Origin: Bacteroidota bacterium
GTDB taxonomy: Bacteria; Bacteroidota; Ignavibacteria; Ignavibacteriales; Melioribacteraceae
DNA: 64,000 nt
Assembly: GCA_021820065.1 (NCBI GenBank)
Contig: JAKAEE010000006.1
Coordinates: forward strand, 1 to 64,000
Direction of reading: 5' to 3'
The position numbers and the translations under genes are program-made. The notes beneath the pieces are model-generated. The model did no database searches and was not told the DNA's origin. It was given only the letters and a program-made list of their open reading frames with translations. Of this stretch, positions 57,719 to 64,000 are shown in pieces (within the stretch, counting starts at the first letter, position 1; every line of letters begins with the position of its first letter).

Positions 57719-58471
57719 ATGCAATTCAAATCAGAATTTCTACAAAAACTTTTTTCCGCAAAAAAGATTGTCTTCTTTACCGGCGCCGGGATTTCCGCTG
57801 AGAGCGGCATTTCAACATTCCGGGGCAAAGACGGTATTTGGAATAAGATGAAACCGGAAGAACTTGCGAACTTTGACGCATTCATGCGCAACCCGGATCT
57901 GGTTTGGGAATGGTATCAACATAGAAGAGATATTGTTCACAAAGCTCAACCAAATGCCGGACATATTGCAATTGCGGAACTCGAAAAATATTTTGACGTA
58001 ACCGTGGTAACACAAAACATTGATAACCTCCATCACAGAGCCGGATCAAAGAAAATTTTTGAGCTCCACGGAAATATCGAAAGAAATTATTGCGTTGAAT
58101 GCCACACCTTTTATAACTCATTCGATATAGAAGCAACCAGAAGCGCACCTAAATGCAAAAACTGCCGCGGACTTGTTCGTCCCGATGTTGTTTGGTTTGG
58201 CGAAACGCTTCCGGAAGATCAATTCGGCGGCGGAGAAAAAGCGGCTGAATGGAGTGACATATGTTTTGTGGTCGGAACCTCTGCCGTCGTTTATCCCGCC
58301 GCGTATATCCCGATTACTGCCAAACGTGCAGGTTCTTACATTGTAGAAGTAAATATTGAACCAACTGATTTAACTCAGTTTGCGGATTATTCCATCTTTG
58401 GAAAAGCAGGAGATATATTGCCTAAAATCTTGAATGAGGTTAAGAATTCTAAAATTCAATCTCCAGGGTAG
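57719..58471 (+). CDS. cobB: Sir2 family NAD-dependent deacylase
   Basis: IVFFTGAGISAESGISTFRGKDGIWNK; TQNIDNLHHRAGSKKIFELHGNI; Zn Cys CVEC...CKNC; RPDVVWFGETLP. Confidence 0.94.
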   Translation: MQFKSEFLQKLFSAKKIVFFTGAGISAESGISTFRGKDGIWNKMKPEELANFDAFMRNPDLVWEWYQHRRDIVHKAQPNAGHIAIAELEKYFDVTVVTQNIDNLHHRAGSKKIFELHGNIERNYCVECHTFYNSFDIEATRSAPKCKNCRGLVRPDVVWFGETLPEDQFGGGEKAAEWSDICFVVGTSAVVYPAAYIPITAKRAGSYIVEVNIEPTDLTQFADYSIFGKAGDILPKILNEVKNSKIQSPG

Positions 58472-58488
58472 TCTCTATCAAGTGAAAC

Positions 58489-58902
58489 CTAAATACTTGT
58501 TTCTTCTTCAGCATAAGTGTTTTCCGTTTCTAAAACCCGCACCTTTACGGAGTGAATATTCCCGGGAAGTTTTGCCGATTTGATTTTGTCAAGAAGATAA
58601 AGACAAATGTTTTCCGCTGTCGTTTCGAAATCTACTACAACGTATCGAGAGTTTAATGTTTGCAAAGCGTGCAAAAGTTCTTTGTCACTACTGAAGACCA
58701 TGAATGAATGATCCATCTCCTCTATCAAAGGCTCGATAATTTTTTTCACGTCGTAGTAGTCCAGCACCATTCCGTTTTGGTCGGATTCGCCGGTTAATTC
58801 AACCATACATTTGTATGAATGCCCGTGAAGGTTTTTACATTTCCCCTTGTGAAAAGTTAAACGATGACCCATCTCCCAAGTAAATTCTTTTGCAATCTTC
58901 AT
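58489..58902 (-). CDS. queD: 6-carboxytetrahydropterin synthase
   Basis: FTWEMGHRLTFHKGKCKNLHGHSYKCMVELTGE; LDYYDVKKIIEPLIEEMDHSFM; start set to internal Met. Confidence 0.93.
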   Translation of the reverse strand: MKIAKEFTWEMGHRLTFHKGKCKNLHGHSYKCMVELTGESDQNGMVLDYYDVKKIIEPLIEEMDHSFMVFSSDKELLHALQTLNSRYVVVDFETTAENICLYLLDKIKSAKLPGNIHSVKVRVLETENTYAEEETSI

Positions 58903-59540
58903 TAAACACCTTTTGCGGTTGGTTCCCAAATAAATTTATGCATCTGCAATTGGAATCTGACTTTCAAATTATCTTCCAACATCCATTCCACAAGTTTTGC
59001 CGGTTCAAGCGCTCCAAAGACAACAGACAAAAGAATGCTACACTTTTTCTCTAACTCATATTTTTTTAGAATGTCTTTTGTCCAATCGTAATCTTCGCGC
59101 GTTCCGATTACAAATTTGATTTCGTCCGTTGGTTTAATAAAGTCTAGATTTTCGTAAAGATTTTTTTTCATCATTTTGCTGGATGGACATTTCAAATCGA
59201 GAATAATCATTACACGTTTATCAATATCCTTAATAGGCAAACTTCCGCCGGTTTCAAGCATCACATCGAAACCTTCATCGCATAATCGTTTCATCAACTC
59301 TATCGAATCATCCTGGAACAGCGGTTCACCGCCGGTAATCTCGATCAACTTGCAGTCATATTTTTTTACTTCCGAAATACTTTCCTCGACCGACATATCT
59401 TTGCCGTCGTAAAACGCATATTCCGTATCGCAATATGAACAGCGCAAATTGCAATAGGTCAACCGCACAAAAACACACGGCAGCCCGGCTTTTGAGCTCT
59501 CACCTTGTATTGATCGATATATTTCGTTTATTTTCAGCAT
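58902..59540 (-). CDS. queE: 7-carboxy-7-deazaguanine synthase (radical SAM)
   Basis: INEIYRSIQGESSKAGLPCVFVRLTYCNLRCSYCDTEYAF; ITGGEPLFQ. Confidence 0.95.
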   Translation of the reverse strand: MLKINEIYRSIQGESSKAGLPCVFVRLTYCNLRCSYCDTEYAFYDGKDMSVEESISEVKKYDCKLIEITGGEPLFQDDSIELMKRLCDEGFDVMLETGGSLPIKDIDKRVMIILDLKCPSSKMMKKNLYENLDFIKPTDEIKFVIGTREDYDWTKDILKKYELEKKCSILLSVVFGALEPAKLVEWMLEDNLKVRFQLQMHKFIWEPTAKGV

Positions 59541-59688
59541 AAAACTTCATTTCAAAGTGGCGCAAAGATAACAACGAAGCGGTATATAAAAAAGTTGCGG
59601 ATTTATTTCGCCGTCACCTTTAAGTTTGATTCGAATACCGTTTAATACTATATTTGTCCACAATTTTAAACAAAATAAGGTTTCATTA

Positions 59689-59952
59689 ATGGCGCACCAC
59701 AAATCAGCACAGAAAAGAGTAAGATCAACCAAGAGAAGACAGGAAAGAAATAAAACTGCATTATCAAAAGTAAAAACGCTCGTTAAGAAAGTTCAAAGCA
59801 CGGAAGACGCTGAAAAAGCTCAGGTATATTTGAAAGAAGCAGTTGCATTCCTAGACAAAACCGCAGCCAAAGGAAGAATTCACAAGAACAAAGCTGCCAG
59901 AAATAAATCTGCTCTTACAAAGCACGTCAACAAGTTAGCTGCGAAGAAATAA
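59689..59952 (+). CDS. rpsT: 30S ribosomal protein S20
   Basis: MAHHKSAQKRVRSTKRRQERNKTALSKVKTL...GRIHKNKAARNKSALTKHVNKL; start re-assigned to ATG 59689. Confidence 0.97.
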   Translation: MAHHKSAQKRVRSTKRRQERNKTALSKVKTLVKKVQSTEDAEKAQVYLKEAVAFLDKTAAKGRIHKNKAARNKSALTKHVNKLAAKK

Positions 59953-59973
59953 TTTTTAAAAACTTCTTTTTAT

Positions 59974-60006
59974 GAAGGCAGCTTTTGTACGGCTGCCTTT
60001 TTTATT
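59974..60006 (+). terminator. Rho-independent terminator after rpsT
   Basis: AAGGCAGC-TTTTGTAC-GGCTGCCTTTTTT. Confidence 0.85.
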
Positions 60007-61512
60007 TTATAAATTGGAAACTGCCTCTTTACCTTCGACTTCAGGCAAATAGTATTTTACTTTGAAGAAGTCAGATTTTTCGCCTACAGGTTTTGATACT
60101 TTTTTTCTGATCAGTACCGAGTGCTCGATGAAAATGTTGTTCTCGATTTGCGAACCAAATATGTAACTCAATCCTTTTATTGTAACGTTCGAACCGATTG
60201 TGGTCGGACATTGGTCACTTCCGGTAATTTTAACACCGGATTCAATTTTGGAATTGTCACCAAGAAATACGTTCCCCTTAATTATATCTCCCCAAAAAAT
60301 TTCCACGTTGTCTCCGACCTCGACTTTCTGACCATAGAAGCATGAAATTTGTGCGTTCTCTTTTACCACAACATTTTTTCCGAAACGGATATCTCCTTCC
60401 AGAAAAACATTTTTCATTAATGTCAGATTGTGATTCAACTTTACTCCCTTGCCAACGTAAACCCCCTTCCCGATAGTAATATCAAGCGGCACACCATGTT
60501 TATCCATTTCTATAATTTCATCCATCACACTTTCTTCAATAAAGAAATCATCGGGATCGTCAATCATAATGATGTCTTTCAGTTTTTCGTAAGCGAGTTT
60601 ACGCGCTATGGCATCCATCTCTCTAAGAACCGATTTGTTGTTGAAGCCCATCAAAACATATTGCTCTTTTGGAGTTACAGCTTCTACAGTATAACCGTTT
60701 TGATTGAAAAGATTGATCAAGTCGGTCAAATAAATTTCGTTCTGAACATTGTTGCTCTGAATCTTTTGTATAAGTTCAGTCAGCGGTTTGAACTTGAAAG
60801 CATAAACACCGGAATTAAATTCACGATTGAGCAGAAGTTCGCCGCGAGTGAATTTATAATCCTTCTTTTTATACTTAATCTTGTAAAGCTTTTTAGAATC
60901 AAGATTCAAAATGTCTTTGTACTCAAGAATTTCAATTACCTTTCCATTGTCTTTTGACTTAGCTCCCTTCGCATCTTTCGCTGGGACTCTCACAATTCTT
61001 CCGTAATAGTTTTCATTGGTTTCGCCTTCGTACATTCCGGTGAGAACCATCATATCGGCATTGGATTTTTCAAACTCTTGTTTAAAGTACTGAACTGTTG
61101 CGGCATTAATCAGTCCCATGTCGCCGGGAAAAACATAAACGGTACCGTTATATTTTTTGTCAGAAATATTTTCAAGGGCAATTTGAACTGCGTGACCGGT
61201 TCCGTTTTGAGCTTCTTGGTAAGCGAACATAACGGAATCTTTCTTTCCAACAGATTTAATAACATCTTCGGCTTTAATGCCGACAACAATTACAATGTTG
61301 GAATCACTCAACCCTTTTGCGCACGCATTATATACTCTTTCAACCGTCGGAACTTCCCAAATCTTGTGCAGCATTTTTGATGTTTTAGATTTGATCCGTT
61401 TGCCGTGTCCTGCTGCCAAAATGATTACTGTTTCTTTCTTCTTATAATCGAATGCCGATGAATATGAAACCACCAGATTGCGGATTGAGTTTGTCCCCGT
61501 TGATTCAGCCAT
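60007..61512 (-). CDS. GlmU-like UDP-GlcNAc pyrophosphorylase / sugar nucleotidyltransferase with left-handed beta-helix
   Basis: VIILAAGHGKRIKSKTSKMLHKIWEVPTVERVY; YVFPGDMGLI; hexapeptide-like C-term. Confidence 0.85.
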   Translation of the reverse strand: MAESTGTNSIRNLVVSYSSAFDYKKKETVIILAAGHGKRIKSKTSKMLHKIWEVPTVERVYNACAKGLSDSNIVIVVGIKAEDVIKSVGKKDSVMFAYQEAQNGTGHAVQIALENISDKKYNGTVYVFPGDMGLINAATVQYFKQEFEKSNADMMVLTGMYEGETNENYYGRIVRVPAKDAKGAKSKDNGKVIEILEYKDILNLDSKKLYKIKYKKKDYKFTRGELLLNREFNSGVYAFKFKPLTELIQKIQSNNVQNEIYLTDLINLFNQNGYTVEAVTPKEQYVLMGFNNKSVLREMDAIARKLAYEKLKDIIMIDDPDDFFIEESVMDEIIEMDKHGVPLDITIGKGVYVGKGVKLNHNLTLMKNVFLEGDIRFGKNVVVKENAQISCFYGQKVEVGDNVEIFWGDIIKGNVFLGDNSKIESGVKITGSDQCPTTIGSNVTIKGLSYIFGSQIENNIFIEHSVLIRKKVSKPVGEKSDFFKVKYYLPEVEGKEAVSNL

Positions 61513-61663
61513 GAATTCCTCACTCGCGAAAATGTTAATCAAATTTAATAATTATCAATCATATATTTTTATTTGTTTAGCTCAATCCGGCAACTAATGG
61601 ACTTTAATTTAAGGTTTGATTTATATATTTATGACTTCAAAATATTCGGAGTTTGTCGTAAAG

Positions 61664-62125
61664 ATGAAAAAGGTCATTCTTCTGGTTTCAATGGTTTTGC
61701 TTTTTTGCTCGGTAGAGTCTTATTCACAAGAAAAAGGTTTTGGACTCGGTGTGATGATCGGCGAGCCGACCGGTATCAGCGGAAAATATTGGTTAAACGA
61801 AACCAACGCATTGGATTTCGGTTTGGCATATTCGTTTGTGCATGATAAATCAGCCGTCTCGCTACACGGAGACTATTTATTTCATTTACCACACTTAATA
61901 AAATCCGAATTAAATTTTCCTTTCTATTACGGTTTCGGCGGTAGAATTCATTTCAACAACAAAAGTAAAAGCACAATTGGCGCGCGCGGTGTTGCCGGAA
62001 TTATGTGGATACCCAATTCATTGCCAATAGATCCTTTTTTTGAAATCGCTCCGGTTTTTAATTTGTTTCCCGAAACCTCTTTACAATTAGACTTGGCTAT
62101 TGGCTGCAGATATTATTTTAAATAA
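61664..62125 (+). CDS. Small outer-membrane-like protein
   Basis: Signal peptide MKKVILLVSMVLLFCSVESYS then GFGLGVMIGEPTGISGKYWLNETNALDFGLAYSF; start re-assigned to internal ATG. Confidence 0.7.
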   Translation: MKKVILLVSMVLLFCSVESYSQEKGFGLGVMIGEPTGISGKYWLNETNALDFGLAYSFVHDKSAVSLHGDYLFHLPHLIKSELNFPFYYGFGGRIHFNNKSKSTIGARGVAGIMWIPNSLPIDPFFEIAPVFNLFPETSLQLDLAIGCRYYFK

Positions 62126-62217
62126 CATAGAATAAAACCAGCAGTTCAATTTTCCATTCTCATTTCACATTTCGCCATGTTAATGTTATTTTTGAATTAA
62201 CCTTATACGGAGTGGTT

Positions 62218-64000
62218 ATGACGAACAGAACCCGCTTCATTAAATCAATCAAGTTACTCGCCGCAGTATTCACATTGACATTATTTTTCGGAATGATCCC
62301 CGCTTCCCCGGAAGAAGGGATGTATCCTTTAAGCGAATTAGACAAAGTTGATTTGGTAAAAGCCGGATTGAAGATCGATCCGAAAGAAATTTACAATCCT
62401 AACGGCGTGAGCTTAGTTGATGCACTTGTTCAACTTGGCGGGTGTACCGGTTCATTCATTTCCGGAAACGGATTAATCATTACCAATCACCACTGTGCAT
62501 TCGGCGCTATTACACGTGCAAGCACCGTTGAAAAGAATTATCTCAATGACGGTTTTCTTGCAAAAAGTTTTGCGGAAGAATTTCCCGCTCAAGGCTACAC
62601 ATGCAGAATCACCGAATCATATCAAGATGTTTCCGATATTATTCTTGGTTCCGTTAAGAACGTAACCGATCCGGTTGAACGTACCAAACTGATAGCGCAA
62701 AAAATAAAAGAGTTAACCGATGCCGCAACCAATGAGGCGGAATCTACCGTTGCAGATGTTTCAGAAATGTTTACCGGCAAGACTTACGTCTTGTTTAAGT
62801 ACAGAATTATCCGTGACGTGCGTCTCGTGTATGCCCCGCCGCAGTCAATCGGAAACTTTGGTGGTGAAACAGATAATTGGGTTTGGCCGCGTCACACAGG
62901 AGATTTTTCAATCATGCGCGCGTATGTTGCGCCCGATGGAAAATCCGCGACTTATTCGAAAGACAATGTTCCGTACAAACCAAAAAGGTTTTTGAAAATA
63001 AATCCAAACGGAGTTGAAGATGGCGATTTTGTTTTCATGCTCGGTTATCCCGGTAGAACTTACAGGCACAGACCGTCATTCTATCTAAAATACCAGCAGG
63101 AATATCTTCTTCCTTACATTTCAAATTTATACCAGTATGCTATTCAAACGATGGAAGATCTAAGCGCCGATAATGATTCCCTTCATCTCGCGTTTGCAAG
63201 TCGAATAAAAGGATTAGCCAACACGATGAAAAATTATCAAGGAAAATTGAAAGGACTTGGGAAGATTAATCTGATAGAGCAGAAAGAAAACGAAGAAAAA
63301 CAAATGCAAAGTTTTATAATATCTGACCCGAAATTAAAAACGCAATACGAAAATCTTCTTGAAGAAATCCGCGCGGTGTTCAATCACATCGACGAAAATG
63401 CGCAAGCTGAATTGTGGCTGAGACAAATCTATAATTTCTCGCCGTCTGTAATGTTAGCAAATTTCGTTCTCAACTATACTGAAGAAATTCAAAAACCGGA
63501 TGCTGAAAGAAAGAACGGTTTTCAGGAGAAAAATTTGAGCGGGACTTTAGCGTCGATAGAAAGAACGCGCGCAAGTTATAACGCTGAACTCGAGCAATCA
63601 ATGTTAATGAAAATGCTGACCGATGCCGCCGAGTTCAAAGAATCTTCCCGCATTGCAGCTGTTGATGATATCCTTCAGACCGACGGAAACAACCATGAGG
63701 AAACATTTCAGGATTTCATTTCAAACGGCGTGATGAATTCGAAAATCTTGGATAAGGATTACTTTGACTCGCTACTGAAAAAGAAGCCGGAAAAAATTTA
63801 TTCCATGCGCGATCCCCTTTTTAATTTTGCCAAGAAGGTGCGTCTGCAAAGTCAATCAATTGAAAAAGAAAGTGAGAAGAACGAAGGGCGGCTTAACAAA
63901 CTTTACGGCAATCTTGTTGATGTGAAAATGTTGTGGAAAAAAACCCTTTTTATTCCTGACGCTAACAGCACGCTTCGTTTGACTTACGGTTACATTCGCG
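62218..64000 (+). CDS. S46 family peptidase (DPP7/DPP11-like), truncated by the window end; absent from the ORF track
   Basis: Translated from ATG 62218: ...SLVDALVQLGGCTGSFISGNGLIITNHHCAFGAI...; SIGNFGGETDNWVWPRHTGDFSIMRAY. Confidence 0.93.
   Translation, partial: MTNRTRFIKSIKLLAAVFTLTLFFGMIPASPEEGMYPLSELDKVDLVKAGLKIDPKEIYNPNGVSLVDALVQLGGCTGSFISGNGLIITNHHCAFGAITRASTVEKNYLNDGFLAKSFAEEFPAQGYTCRITESYQDVSDIILGSVKNVTDPVERTKLIAQKIKELTDAATNEAESTVADVSEMFTGKTYVLFKYRIIRDVRLVYAPPQSIGNFGGETDNWVWPRHTGDFSIMRAYVAPDGKSATYSKDNVPYKPKRFLKINPNGVEDGDFVFMLGYPGRTYRHRPSFYLKYQQEYLLPYISNLYQYAIQTMEDLSADNDSLHLAFASRIKGLANTMKNYQGKLKGLGKINLIEQKENEEKQMQSFIISDPKLKTQYENLLEEIRAVFNHIDENAQAELWLRQIYNFSPSVMLANFVLNYTEEIQKPDAERKNGFQEKNLSGTLASIERTRASYNAELEQSMLMKMLTDAAEFKESSRIAAVDDILQTDGNNHEETFQDFISNGVMNSKILDKDYFDSLLKKKPEKIYSMRDPLFNFAKKVRLQSQSIEKESEKNEGRLNKLYGNLVDVKMLWKKTLFIPDANSTLRLTYGYIR

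Noticed and set aside
59541-59688. preQ1 riboswitch upstream of queE
   Set aside because: No recognisable preQ1-I core or pseudoknot pattern in the queE-rpsT divergent spacer by eye; covariance search would be needed.
60430-60957. 175-aa plus-strand ORF
   Set aside because: Antisense to the GlmU-like gene.
1-64000. tRNA or rRNA genes
   Set aside because: No tRNA-like cloverleaf/TΨC (GGTTCRANNCC) or rRNA sequence noticed in intergenic regions by eye; tRNAscan/Infernal not run.

Overview
About 64 kb of densely coding bacterial chromosome, probably Ignavibacteria-like Bacteroidota/Chlorobi (inferred from a T9SS 'QNYPNPFNP' sorting domain, UpxY/NusG-like protein, S46 peptidase and a complete men cluster). 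Housekeeping content: gmhA, aconitase, aroB-aroK, PpiD/SurA-like PPIase, Na+/solute symporter, coaD-rsmD, hrcA-grpE-dnaJ, purM, TatD fused to radical SAM, PBP4-type carboxypeptidase, prmA, menF-D-H-B-A-C-E, NtrB/NtrC and hybrid kinases, YhaM, sirtuin, queE-queD, rpsT, GlmU-like enzyme. Accessory content: hicBA with an apparently frameshifted hicA, an MntA-HepT pair inside the men operon, two 23S-IVP-like four-helix-bundle genes, and a nonulosonate-like sugar pathway (SpsF, split transketolase, GSA-type aminotransferase, SDR, KdsC-like, SAF-less NeuB). The strongest unexplained signal is a set of degenerate short-period arrays: hexamers with a fixed TCTT/AAGA core plus a variable dinucleotide, and heptamers with a fixed TYAGC core plus a variable dinucleotide. 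They tightly bracket both four-helix-bundle genes as inverted arms, and also occur without a gene and inside coding sequences (aconitase tail junction, T9SS domain). All calls come from reading the sequence and the supplied ORFs; no searches were run.
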